Shown here: one piece after another, positions 6,920-13,946 of the stretch | How positions within the stretch are numbered: position 1 is the stretch's first letter | Layout: each line of letters starts with the position of its first letter | DNA from: Desulfuromonadales bacterium | GTDB taxonomy: Bacteria; Desulfobacterota; Desulfuromonadia; Desulfuromonadales; BM103 | DNA length: 14,571 nt | Reading direction: 5' to 3' | Assembly: GCA_029859485.1 (NCBI GenBank) | Contig: JAOUDB010000023.1 | Span: forward strand, 1-14,571 | Program-made: the position numbers and the translations under genes | The notes under the pieces: model-generated | Told to the model about the DNA's origin: nothing | Seen by the model: only the letters and a program-made list of their open reading frames with translations | The model's database searches: none

Positions 6920-7357
6920 TTAATACTTAAATTGCTGTTGTTCTTCTATCTTTTTCTCACGTTTCTCTTGATACCGGACATAGCGCCGTATCATTTCTGC
7001 GTCCATGCCTACGGTATCCACACAATAGCCAGGGGCCCAAAGATGATTTCCCCAATATCGCTTCTTTCGTAGTTCTTTGAAACGCCGCAGCACCCGTATC
7101 GCGGTGCGACCTTTTAAACGTCCCATCAACTCTGATATCGACACTTTCGGGGGCACCATTATGATCAGAGGAACGTGATCCTTTTGGATATTCATTTCAA
7201 CGACTTCGCAATAACTTTGCTCGCTGAATATCCGTAAGCAAACGCTGACTTCCTCGGCTAGGTCGCCCTCCAAAACACGATACCGGTACTTTGGCACCCA
7301 AACAATGTGATACTGACAAGGCCATATGGCATGTGTTAATTTCCGAAAATGGCTCAT
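6920..7357 (-). CDS. tnpA: IS200/IS605-type Y1 transposase TnpA, catalytic HUH motif altered
   Basis: This 145-residue single-strand DNA transposase has family hallmarks: YHIVWVPKYRYRVL (16-29), VPPKVSISELMGRLKG (68-83), WAPGYCVDTVG (107-117) and the nucleophile helix with Tyr126 and Gln130 (RRYVRYQ). In active members the metal-binding HUH motif reads His-x-His. Here it is His61-Val62-Pro63, because codon 63 is CCT (7169-7171) where CAT or CAC is expected, a single-base change. The enzyme is therefore predicted to be inactive or weak although the frame is otherwise intact and full length. The start follows AGGAAGGAAA. No tnpB/IscB partner is present. Confidence 0.9.
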   Translation of the reverse strand: MSHFRKLTHAIWPCQYHIVWVPKYRYRVLEGDLAEEVSVCLRIFSEQSYCEVVEMNIQKDHVPLIIMVPPKVSISELMGRLKGRTAIRVLRRFKELRKKRYWGNHLWAPGYCVDTVGMDAEMIRRYVRYQEKREKKIEEQQQFKY

Positions 7358-7618
7358 GGCTTTCCTTCCTATTCAGTGGGTTGCGGGAACAACCTCTGTA
7401 TAGTGGTCTGTCATGAGCCCTTTTGGCAAAGCCAAAGAACTCTGACCCCGTCCAGAGGACGGGGGTTTTCACTTCGTACTAAATCTAACACTGACTGTCA
7501 GATGAACCCCTTAGAAACACTCAACAGAGGTTGCTTTTCAACAATCCTTGTAAACGTAATTCTCTTCAGCCAGAGAAAACTCTTACCTATATTTGGAGCT
7601 CGTCAAGTACGCTTAAAT

Positions 7619-8506
7619 TCAGGAGAGCAAGATTTTTGCTTTATTCACAAGCCGCTTTGATAGTGTCTTCAAGGGCATGGAATCGATGTTCCAGCAATGC
7701 CAATAGTGTTTTACAGAATCATGCGCTCTTTCATGAACCTCGACAACTTCGCCTTTTGATCGCAAGGTTTTACTTTGCCAATCAGGAACCATGCCATAAG
7801 CGTAACCTGAACTAATCATCTTCATGAATTGATCATTTGAAGGAACGTAATGAATAGCTTTAACTTTAATAGCTTCGCCAAGCACTCTTTGTAGGATTTT
7901 ATAGTGAAGCATGTCTTTGCGGGTAAACATGACCGCCGGAGCATTCTCAGCAGCAGAAACTGTCAACCCCTCCGGGAACCATTTCGAAATAAATTCTGGA
8001 CGGGCCAGGAGGCGATATTTCATCGCCCCTAAAAAATCCACCTTGCACCCTTGCATTGGAGAGGCCAAGTCACTAATGCAGCCGACAACGACTCCGCCTC
8101 TAAGTAATTTGTGGGTTTGTTCCTGATCATCAACATGCATATCAATCAGAATTTTGCCACCCCCTAAAAGGTCTCCTATGGCAGGCAGAAACCAACTGGA
8201 CAAGCTGTCGGCGTTAATTCCCAACGACAATCTGACCGGGGTGGAATCATCGGAGTCACTTATCCCCTCTTCGAGGCTATCCTCCAGCAACCTTACCTGC
8301 AAGTAATGCTTGATGAGCTTCTGCCCGGCATCTGTAGGCTGGGGTGGCGATGTTCTAGAGAGAAGAATTTTGCCCGCACGCTCTTCAAGGAGCCTGACTC
8401 TTTGTGATACCGCAGATTGAGTCAGGTTCATCAAGGTCGCTGCTTTTTCAAAGCCACCTTCCTGAACAACCATTGCGATAGCTTCTAATAGCTTGTAATC
8501 AATCAT
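7619..8506 (-). CDS. ArgP-like LysR-family transcriptional regulator
   Basis: This 295-residue DNA-binding regulator has an N-terminal winged helix-turn-helix (about 1-60; FEKAATLMNLTQSAVSQRVRLLEE) and a C-terminal effector-binding domain (about 90-290). It matches the ArgP/IciA subgroup beyond the generic LysR level. Examples are GFEKAA, SQRVRLLEE, RTSPPQPTDAGQKL, LGINADSLSSWFLPAI and RGGVVGCISD, which parallel E. coli ArgP. ArgP controls basic-amino-acid export (argO) and other nitrogen genes in response to Lys/Arg. No exporter is adjacent here, and the divergent neighbour is a 53-residue membrane protein. The shared 118-bp spacer has paired repeats that could be its operator. The start at 8506 lacks an evident Shine-Dalgarno sequence but matches the family N-terminus. 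Confidence 0.9.
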   Translation of the reverse strand: MIDYKLLEAIAMVVQEGGFEKAATLMNLTQSAVSQRVRLLEERAGKILLSRTSPPQPTDAGQKLIKHYLQVRLLEDSLEEGISDSDDSTPVRLSLGINADSLSSWFLPAIGDLLGGGKILIDMHVDDQEQTHKLLRGGVVVGCISDLASPMQGCKVDFLGAMKYRLLARPEFISKWFPEGLTVSAAENAPAVMFTRKDMLHYKILQRVLGEAIKVKAIHYVPSNDQFMKMISSGYAYGMVPDWQSKTLRSKGEVVEVHERAHDSVKHYWHCWNIDSMPLKTLSKRLVNKAKILLS

Positions 8507-8514
8507 GGGACATC

Positions 8515-8573
8515 ATTAGCACAATTAATATATAAGAAAAACAATTAATTATACTTTTCTTGACTTTGCTAAT
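8515..8573. promoter_or_regulatory. Probable operator region between the ArgP-like gene and the mini-protein
   Basis: ACAATTAAT occurs twice, at 8521-8529 and 8541-8549, exactly 20 bases apart (about two helical turns). The pair is bracketed by the inverted repeat ATTAGC (8515-8520) and GCTAAT (8568-8573). A perfect TATAAT lies on the minus strand (8548-8553) without a good -35, as is common for regulated LysR-type promoters. The arrangement fits autoregulation and control of the divergent gene. Confidence 0.45.
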
Positions 8574-8624
8574 AGATTGCAAGTCACGGGAAGCAAAACA
8601 AAGCCTAACCACCAGGAGTCAATC

Positions 8625-8786
8625 ATGGTCTTACTTATTCTTTTTTTCCTTTTGTTTGTACTTTTGATTCCGATTGGAGCGATTAATTTGCAGCCATGGG
8701 ATAGTGGCAGACACATGATTAACGCCGAATGGCTTGATGATTCAGAAAAGTTTGAGTTGATTGCACGATGGGGAGTTATAGGATAA
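8625..8786 (+). CDS. Small membrane protein, 53 residues
   Basis: Not recognised. Residues 1-21 form one strongly hydrophobic helix (MVLLILFFLLFVLLIPIGA). A polar tail of about 32 residues follows, with WDSGRHMINAEWLDDSEKFE, so a single-pass protein with the tail outside or in the cytoplasm is likely. AGGAG six bases before the ATG at 8625 selects this start over an upstream in-frame ATG at 8577 that lacks a ribosome binding site. The gene is divergent from the ArgP-like regulator and probably controlled by it. Its size fits regulatory mini-proteins attached to transporters or sensors, but nothing in the window identifies a partner. Confidence 0.55.
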   Translation: MVLLILFFLLFVLLIPIGAINLQPWDSGRHMINAEWLDDSEKFELIARWGVIG

Positions 8787-8989
8787 GCCCTTTAAGTCCT
8801 TTATACTTTAATTGGCGACCTTGTGAATGTCCTTAAGATTCTGGCCTATGAAAAAGACCACCAGGGTTCGATCCTTGGCAGAAATTTTATTTTGTTTTTC
8901 TTATTGACATACCTGACTAAAAGAGGAAGACATAAACCAGAACATACTTCTTCATGTTCTACCTCTTAAAAAAACCAAACAAACCCGTT

Positions 8990-9025
8990 ACCCCGCAGCC
9001 ACCCTCCTGGCTGTGGGGTTTTTTT
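8990..9025 (+). terminator. Strong Rho-independent terminator
   Basis: ACCCCGCAGCCA (8990-9001) pairs with TGGCTGTGGGGT (9008-9019) in a 12-bp stem with one G-U pair and loop CCCTCC, followed by six further T residues. It ends the transcript of the 53-residue gene, or a separate short RNA starting near 8910, and isolates the downstream operon. Confidence 0.9.
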
Positions 9026-9128
9026 ATGACAATGCACGACCAGTACGAGCCTCTATTTTTTGCCAACTCCACACCCTCCAAACCTGCCCCTTCTTATCTA
9101 ACCCCCCTACCTTTTTATCTCCAAAATG

Positions 9129-9142
9129 TTGATAGACATCAT
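9129..9142 (+). promoter_or_regulatory. FNR/CRP-family binding site, near consensus
   Basis: TTGAT-AGAC-ATCAT matches the FNR half-sites TTGAT-N4-ATCAA at 9 of 10 positions. It overlaps the -35 of the promoter at 9133-9160. E. coli dcuB and aspA are controlled by oxygen- and cAMP-responsive members of this family, so a site in front of a dcuA-aspA cluster makes sense. The centre lies near -31 relative to the predicted start, closer than the usual activating -41.5, so repression or another start site is possible. Confidence 0.45.
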
Positions 9143-9160
9143 TCAGAACCCTTGTATACT
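9133..9160 (+). promoter_or_regulatory. Sigma70-like promoter of the exported protein-dcuA-aspA operon
   Basis: TAGACA (9133-9138, 5 of 6 to the -35) and TATACT (9155-9160, 5 of 6 to the -10) are separated by 16 bases. Transcription would start near 9167, leaving a leader of about 78 bases with no terminator in it. Confidence 0.6.
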
Positions 9161-9244
9161 CTCGACAAATAGTTAAAACATTCAAATCTAAACTAACTCT
9201 AAAATTCCGTCAGAGTAATCAGCTCAAGATAAGGAGGAATAAGG

Positions 9245-9772
9245 ATGGGCAACTACAGTCTATCGTTGAGTTGGCATTCCAGGGTAATCAGCTTCGTCGT
9301 TCTTTTCCTTGTCTTTGGTTTTCAAGCTGTCGGTTGTGCAGCAGAAGCTGGTGAATTTAGTGGCAAATGGATTGCTAATGGCGTCAAAGAGGTTTTTATC
9401 TCCAACAGCGACATACAGATTTACACCTTCAATTTCTCCGGTCATGTAAATCTTCAGTCAAGTCTCGGCAAAAAAAAAGATTATTGGGCTGAATGTATCG
9501 GTCTATCAGACTCTGCGACCGGGGCCACTGCCCGTTGTGTGTGGAAAGACCTTGATGGGACGGAAGTCTATCTCTCGCTGCAAAGTGGTGCAATACAGAA
9601 AGACAAACGGGTCACCGGAACCATCCTTGGTGGTAGCAATAAACTGGAAGGAATCAGTGGAGAACTTTCCTACAGTTGGTCATCCGTCTCAACTCAATTA
9701 AATGAAAATGGCAGAAAAACAACGATAACTGGTCAGACTTTGGACTTGAGTGGCAGTTACGTGATTCCCTGA
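9245..9772 (+). CDS. Exported protein of unknown function in the dcuA-aspA operon
   Basis: Not recognised. The 175-residue product has a signal sequence (Arg13, hydrophobic 14-30). AVGC at 28-31 could be a lipobox, or signal peptidase I may cut after the Cys-Ala-Ala. The mature part (about 140 residues) looks like a beta-rich domain, with alternating polar/hydrophobic strands, many Gly/Ser/Thr and GKW, AECIGLSD, ARCVWKDLDGTEVYLSLQSG and ISGELSYSW motifs. Two Cys flank a predicted hairpin (AEC...ARC) and could form a disulfide. A very strong ribosome binding site (AAGGAGG) precedes the ATG. It is the first gene of the likely operon, 49 bases before dcuA, which suggests a periplasmic or outer-membrane role linked to dicarboxylates. 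That role is inference only. Confidence 0.8.
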   Translation: MGNYSLSLSWHSRVISFVVLFLVFGFQAVGCAAEAGEFSGKWIANGVKEVFISNSDIQIYTFNFSGHVNLQSSLGKKKDYWAECIGLSDSATGATARCVWKDLDGTEVYLSLQSGAIQKDKRVTGTILGGSNKLEGISGELSYSWSSVSTQLNENGRKTTITGQTLDLSGSYVIP

Positions 9773-9821
9773 TGGTAGCTCTTGTGTTCAGCTGGTTTAT
9801 TCGTGCATAAGGAGACATTGT

Positions 9822-11129
9822 ATGTGGATCGTTGAGTTACTGGTCGTGCTATTTTTTATCTGGCTCGGAGCCCGGATGGGGAGCATCGGCATCGGCTTTG
9901 CCGGCGGATTTGGTGTTCTGGTCCTCGCTTTCGGCTTCGGTCTTGAACCGGGGGCTATCCCGGTGGATGTCATCCTCATCATCATGGGTGTCATCGCTGC
10001 GATCGCTGCGATGCAGGAAGCAGGGGGGCTTGATTACCTCGTGCACATTGCCGCAAATATTTTGAAAAGCAAACCGAAATATATCACCTTCCTGGCCCCG
10101 ATCGTCACTTACTGGATGACTATTTTTGCGGGCACTGGTCACACAGCCTTTTCAACACTACCGGTCATCGCTGAAGTCGCTAAACGTGAGGGGATCAGAC
10201 CTTCTCGCCCTCTGTCGATAGCCACTGTCGCTTCTCAGATCGCCATTACCGCATCACCGATATCTGCAGCCGTGGTGTTTTTCTCCAGTGAGCTGGAAAA
10301 AGTTGGTGTCGACTATGTCGAGTTATTGATGATTTCGATTCCCAGCAGCTTCCTGGCGGTCATGATTGGAGCGGTTGTTGCCAACTTCATGGGTAAGGAT
10401 CTTAAGGATGACCCCATCTACCAGGAACGTCTGGCGAAAGGACAGGTCAATATAGAAGTGGAAGAGGATAATCAACAGGAGATTCCCGCGGAAGCAAAAA
10501 GGTCGGTGTTGATTTTTGCCCTCAGTATTATCTGCGTGGTTTTTTATGCGACAGCAATCAGTGACACAATCGGCCTGATCAAGGAGCCGATTCTCTCGCG
10601 CAACGATGCGATTGTTACCTTTATGCTGGCTGCAGCGTCCCTGATCACTCTCTTGTGCAAGGTCGATGCAAAAAGAATCCTTAATGCCGCCACCTTCAAG
10701 TCGGGCATGAGTGCCTGTATCTGTGTCTTGGGGGTCGCCTGGCTCGGTACGACTTTTGTCACGGCCCACATTGAAGAGATTAACATCTTTGCCGGGGGGA
10801 TACTCGAGTCAAACCCCTGGACATTGGCCGTGGTTCTCTTCTTCGCTTCCATGTTGCTCTATTCTCAGGCGGCTACCACCAAGGCTCTGATGCCGGCAGC
10901 CCTGGCGCTTGGCGTCTCTCCTGTTGCCGCGATAGCAGCCTTTTCTGCCGTTAGTGCCCTCTTCGTGTTGCCGACTTATCCGACTCTCATTGCAGCTGTT
11001 GAGTTCGACGATACCGGGTCGACACAGATCGGTAAACTTGTTTTCAATCACCCGTTTCTGGTCCCCGGCACAGTGACTATCGTTGCTGCAGTTATCCTGG
11101 GGTTTGTGTTTGGTGGGATTATCCTTTAA
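9822..11129 (+). CDS. dcuA: Anaerobic C4-dicarboxylate transporter, DcuA type
   Basis: This 435-residue inner-membrane antiporter has about ten to twelve hydrophobic segments. In E. coli, DcuA exchanges or takes up aspartate, fumarate, malate and succinate, chiefly under anaerobic conditions. Agreement with DcuA is close along the whole length. Examples are IGIGFAGGFGVLVL (22-35), AAMQEAGGLDYLVHIA, APIVTYWMTIFAGTGH, SQIAITASPISAAVVF, DDPIYQERL, FKSGMSACICVLGVAWLGTTFV, LLYSQAATTKALMPAALALGVSP and FVLPTYPTLIAAV with DDTGSTQIGKLVFNHPF. These residues favour DcuA over DcuB. AAGGAG lies eight bases before the ATG. The stop is 33 bases before the aspartase gene, so co-transcription is very likely and couples aspartate uptake to its deamination. 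Confidence 0.95.
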   Translation: MWIVELLVVLFFIWLGARMGSIGIGFAGGFGVLVLAFGFGLEPGAIPVDVILIIMGVIAAIAAMQEAGGLDYLVHIAANILKSKPKYITFLAPIVTYWMTIFAGTGHTAFSTLPVIAEVAKREGIRPSRPLSIATVASQIAITASPISAAVVFFSSELEKVGVDYVELLMISIPSSFLAVMIGAVVANFMGKDLKDDPIYQERLAKGQVNIEVEEDNQQEIPAEAKRSVLIFALSIICVVFYATAISDTIGLIKEPILSRNDAIVTFMLAAASLITLLCKVDAKRILNAATFKSGMSACICVLGVAWLGTTFVTAHIEEINIFAGGILESNPWTLAVVLFFASMLLYSQAATTKALMPAALALGVSPVAAIAAFSAVSALFVLPTYPTLIAAVEFDDTGSTQIGKLVFNHPFLVPGTVTIVAAVILGFVFGGIIL

Positions 11130-11162
11130 CACCAGTCAACTGACAATAAAGGAGTCATAATC

Positions 11163-13037
11163 ATGATTCTCGAAGAACAGATCATTAAACAAGCGGCCAA
11201 AGGCACAGGCATCAGTGAAGAAGATCTCCGAATCTTTTTTGAAGAAGGGGAAACGCGGACATATCAAGCCAATGACTGGCTCTTTCAAGAGTCGACTCCC
11301 AGGTCCTGGGCCGGTATCGTTCTGGATGGCGATGTCGAGTTAGTTCGTGGCCTGCACGGCTCCTCCAGACACATCGGTTCCCTGATTCCAGGAACGCTGA
11401 TCAGTGAAGGAGCCTTTTTGGGAGATGACGCTCATAGCACAGGAGCCTTTACCCGCCACGGGACAACCATTTGGCAGATCTCCAAAAAAAAGCTTGATGC
11501 TTACCGAGAAGAGAAGCCCGATCTCTTCTACCGGATTGTTGCGCGGGTTGCGGTCGGCATCAACAGGCGTTTGCGAAGTCTGTCCGATCAGATCTACCAG
11601 GATGACCAGGAGGCCCGTGAGGTAGGAGGTTATCGCCTGGAACACGATTCTCTGGGCCAACGCGAAATTCCAGACCATGCTTACTACGGAGTCCAGACCC
11701 AGAGGGCTATGGAGAATTTCGCTATTTCAGGTGTCTTTGTCAGTAATTTTGAGCATCTGGTTGAGGGTCTTGCCATGACGAAGAAGGCTGCGGCACTGGC
11801 AAATCAGCAACTGGGAGTTCTCGACGAGGGAAAAGCACAAGCGATCTGCAGTGCATGCGACGAACTTCTGGACGGCAAATTGCGTGAGCATTTCACCGTC
11901 GACATGTTTCAGGGCGGAGCCGGTACATCAACCAACATGAACGCCAATGAAGTAATTGCTAATCGCGGTCTCGAGATCATGGGGCATCGCAAGGGGGAAT
12001 ATGAACACTTGCACCCCAATGATCATGTCAACTGTTCCCAGTCAACTAACGACGCTTATCCGACCTCGATTAAACTTGCTGTTCTGCTGTCAAATCGAGA
12101 ACTGGCCAGGGCGATGGAGGAGCTTCGTCAAGCCCTGGAGTTGAAGGCTGAAGAATTCAGCGATGTTTTGAAGATGGGGCGGACCGAGAATCAGGATGCC
12201 GTACCGATGACCCTTGGCCAGGAGTTCGGTGCCTACGCAGTGATGGTCGGCAGTGCCATTAGCGCCATAGAAAGAGCGGCTTACGAATTTCTCGCCATCA
12301 ACATGGGGGCAACAGCCATCGGGACCGGAATCAACAGTCCGCCCGGGTACGCCAACCTGGTGACAAAAAAGCTTTCCGAAGTCAGTGGTTTTGAACTACG
12401 CCGAGCCGAGAACCTTGTCGAAGCAACCCAGAATGCTGGAACTTTTGTGCAAATGTCGGCGACCCTGAAAAGGAGTGCGGTGCAGATTTCCAAGATTTGC
12501 AACGATCTTCGCTGGCTATCATCTGGACCACGCTGTGGGCTCAACGAGCTCAACCTTCCACCAATGCAACCGGGATCATCGATTATGCCCGGCAAGGTCA
12601 ACCCAGTTATTCCTGAGTTGGTCAGCCAGATTTGTTATCAGGTCATGGGTTACGATGCCGTTGTTTCTATGGCAGCCGAAGCCAGTGAACTGGAACTTTG
12701 CATGGCCGAGCCGGTCATCGCATTCGACCTGCTACACGGCATGATGATCCTTAAAAATGCCTGTGTAACCCTTGCTTCCCGTTGTATCGTTGGCATTGAG
12801 GCCAACCGGGATATCTGCCGTGGCTATGTGGAGAACAGTATCGGCTTGGTCACTGCGTTGGTCCCAGTTATCGGTTACGAACAATCAGCCGCTATTGCCA
12901 AGGAGGCACTCAAAACAGGCGGTAGCGTCTATTCCCTGGTTCTAGAGAAAGGCCTGCTCTCTAAAGAACAACTCGATGAGATGCTGCGTCCTGAAAACAT
13001 GACGGACCCCAGGGAAATCCCCGACAATAATAACTAA
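11163..13037 (+). CDS. aspA: Aspartate ammonia-lyase with N-terminal cyclic-nucleotide-binding-like domain
   Basis: The catalytic part (about 157-624) is aspartase, which converts L-aspartate to fumarate plus ammonia in the cytoplasm. Motifs are GGAGTSTNMNANEV (251-264), HPNDHVNCSQSTNDAYPT (284-301), MGRTENQDAVPMTLGQE and the mobile active-site loop GSSIMPGKVNP (471-481). The Thr/Asn pattern (GTSTNMN, DHVN) separates it from fumarase C. E. coli AspA has 478 residues; this protein has 624, because about 145 extra residues precede it. Those fold as a CRP/CNB-like beta roll (DWLFQEST at 38-45, GIVLDGDVELVRG at 51-63, GSLIPGTLISEGAFLGD at 72-88) followed by a helix (110-140). The phosphate-binding cassette keeps Glu82 but lacks the usual Arg-Ala-Ala (it reads STGAF), so ligand binding is uncertain. 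AAAGGAG precedes the ATG by eight bases. It is the last gene of the operon. Confidence 0.95.
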   Translation: MILEEQIIKQAAKGTGISEEDLRIFFEEGETRTYQANDWLFQESTPRSWAGIVLDGDVELVRGLHGSSRHIGSLIPGTLISEGAFLGDDAHSTGAFTRHGTTIWQISKKKLDAYREEKPDLFYRIVARVAVGINRRLRSLSDQIYQDDQEAREVGGYRLEHDSLGQREIPDHAYYGVQTQRAMENFAISGVFVSNFEHLVEGLAMTKKAAALANQQLGVLDEGKAQAICSACDELLDGKLREHFTVDMFQGGAGTSTNMNANEVIANRGLEIMGHRKGEYEHLHPNDHVNCSQSTNDAYPTSIKLAVLLSNRELARAMEELRQALELKAEEFSDVLKMGRTENQDAVPMTLGQEFGAYAVMVGSAISAIERAAYEFLAINMGATAIGTGINSPPGYANLVTKKLSEVSGFELRRAENLVEATQNAGTFVQMSATLKRSAVQISKICNDLRWLSSGPRCGLNELNLPPMQPGSSIMPGKVNPVIPELVSQICYQVMGYDAVVSMAAEASELELCMAEPVIAFDLLHGMMILKNACVTLASRCIVGIEANRDICRGYVENSIGLVTALVPVIGYEQSAAIAKEALKTGGSVYSLVLEKGLLSKEQLDEMLRPENMTDPREIPDNNN

Positions 13038-13163
13038 TGGCTTCACTCGCTAATGTATTGAGGAACACCATTGGTGATGCAGGAGAAAGGCTCATTTATA
13101 CCACCTCCTCATATACAAACATTGTAGGCCAACACTTAAGAAAGCCACCAAGTTGACCACAAC

Positions 13164-13394
13164 CTATGTGCGGTTCAACTTAATAAAATTCGTAACCGAT
13201 GCACGTGAACCGGAGGCGAAAAAGATGGTCACGTATTCAATGGAGGCATTCAGGTAAGTAGGCTTTGCCTCCGCACATTGGGATACCTTATTTAGTAACT
13301 CCACTTTCCCAGTAAGGGATAATGCGTCATTCTTACATTGCACGATTATCAGTAAACTCGCAAAACACCACAAAGCGATTGCTGTATATCCCAT
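13164..13394 (-). CDS. Doubtful small hypothetical protein, 76 residues
   Basis: Not recognised. The N-terminus (MGYTAIALWCFASLLIIVQC) looks like a signal sequence or membrane anchor. The remaining 55 residues are mixed polar. There is no good ribosome binding site (only TGAG) and no promoter was seen. An inverted repeat AAGTTGA/TCAACTT (13150-13156 and 13175-13181) straddles the stop codon. It is listed because it is the only frame of any length in this gap; it may not be a gene. Confidence 0.25.
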   Translation of the reverse strand: MGYTAIALWCFASLLIIVQCKNDALSLTGKVELLNKVSQCAEAKPTYLNASIEYVTIFFASGSRASVTNFIKLNRT

Positions 13395-13444
13395 CGCAAC
13401 TCATTACTTGTATCACCTAAGGACATTCCGGTCACTCACGGCCT

Positions 13445-13474
13445 AGCCCCATCCATCACCAGTTGGGGCTTTTT
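13445..13474 (+). terminator. Rho-independent terminator
   Basis: AGCCCCA (13445-13451) pairs with TGGGGCT (13464-13470) and is followed by TTTT. It is the first clear plus-strand terminator after aspA, 400 bases downstream of its stop. Confidence 0.75.
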
Positions 13475-13510
13475 CATTTCCACAAATCTACCTCCCCTCC
13501 CCACCCCAAA

Positions 13511-13541
13511 TTTTTATCTCAGGGCCGGGTCTGGACCGGAC
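13511..13541 (+). repeat. Intergenic repeat family, diverged copy D
   Basis: TTTTTATCTCAGGGCCGGGT and the following CTGGACCGGAC resemble the second half of copy A (T tract, CTCCGGGG, TTCTGGTCCGGAT), at about 17 of 24 positions over the best stretch. The GGTC-TG-GACC palindrome is a variant of the TGGTCCGGA motif. It is the weakest member of the family. Confidence 0.3.
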
Positions 13542-13580
13542 TTTTCGACTGGCCTCTCACTAAGCCACTAAACATCTGCA

Positions 13581-13637
13581 TTCCCGAGGTCGCTTTTACT
13601 TTTTCAGCCTCCGGTCCGAGACCTGTCCGGATTCTTC
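13581..13637 (+). repeat. Intergenic repeat family, copy C
   Basis: TTCCCGAGGTCGCT (13581-13594) is identical to 5501-5514. It is followed, as in copy A, by a T tract, CTCCGG (13609-13614), TGTCCGGAT (13624-13632) and TCTTC. As in copy B, the left arm of the terminator stem is absent. Confidence 0.5.
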
Positions 13638-13946
13638 TTGACTCAAATTTTGAGCATAAGTCTATGTTTTCCAACAATATTTGAGGCGACTACAACAGAT
13701 TAATTCCAGGAAGAGGTAATATATGGGCAGGAATTTCTAGCTAAGAATAAGCAGATCGATGTCGTAGAGCATACCTGTATCCTCTCTTTAACGCACCAGA
13801 TACGCTATGGTTCGAAATTATTGGGGTTCATAGTCACTATCAATTTTCAAGGATATGCTATAGTTAGTCGTTAATAAGGTTGCTATCGAGTAAAAATTTA
13901 TCTTTTTGTTACCTGCTTTCAATCAAGGGTTTTAATAAGGATTATC

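Larger units (their letters stand above)
6813..7470 (-). mobile_element. IS200/IS605-group insertion sequence (tnpA only)
   Basis: The element is about 660 bp with one Y1 transposase gene. Both ends carry near-identical subterminal palindromes: CCCCGTCC-AGA-GGACGGGG at 7446-7464 (left end) and CCCCGCCC-AGA-GGACGGGG at 6819-6837 (right end). There are no terminal inverted repeats, as usual for this group. Extra hairpins lie at the right end (6848-6864, loop GGA; 6870-6892). Near the left end are a TTTGGC/GCCAAA hairpin (about 7424-7438) and a GGTTG/CAACC hairpin just before the transposase ribosome binding site, reminiscent of the translation-limiting stem in IS200. Exact boundaries cannot be fixed because these elements make no target duplication. 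Confidence 0.8.
8787..9244. other. Intergenic region before the dcuA-aspA cluster
   Basis: These 458 bases without a credible gene contain a short hairpin AGAACAT/ATGTTCT (8939-8960), a strong terminator (8990-9025), a C-rich stretch (9068-9110) and the operon promoter with an FNR/CRP-like site (9129-9160). A TTGACA at 8904-8909 could start a short RNA ending at the terminator, but no -10 at proper spacing is obvious. Confidence 0.55.
13038..13946. other. Long, mostly non-coding region
   Basis: About 900 bases between aspartase and the transglutaminase-like gene. They hold a doubtful 76-codon minus-strand ORF (13164-13394), a strong terminator (13445-13474), and repeat copies D (13511-13541) and C (13581-13637). 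No terminator directly behind aspA was recognised; the one at 13445 may serve it. Positions 13640-13946 show only the ribosome binding site of the next gene. Confidence 0.5.

Noticed and set aside
8861..8880. tRNA T-arm-like sequence (GGGTTCGATCC) followed by a T-rich stretch
   Set aside because: The T-stem does not pair properly, there is no acceptor or anticodon arm upstream and no CCA. It is probably chance, at most a much decayed fragment.
5499..13637. Copies A and C as the two ends (att sites) of an 8-kb genomic island
   Set aside because: Only a 14-bp exact match, no integrase between them, and the enclosed dcuA-aspA operon looks like ordinary chromosomal metabolism.
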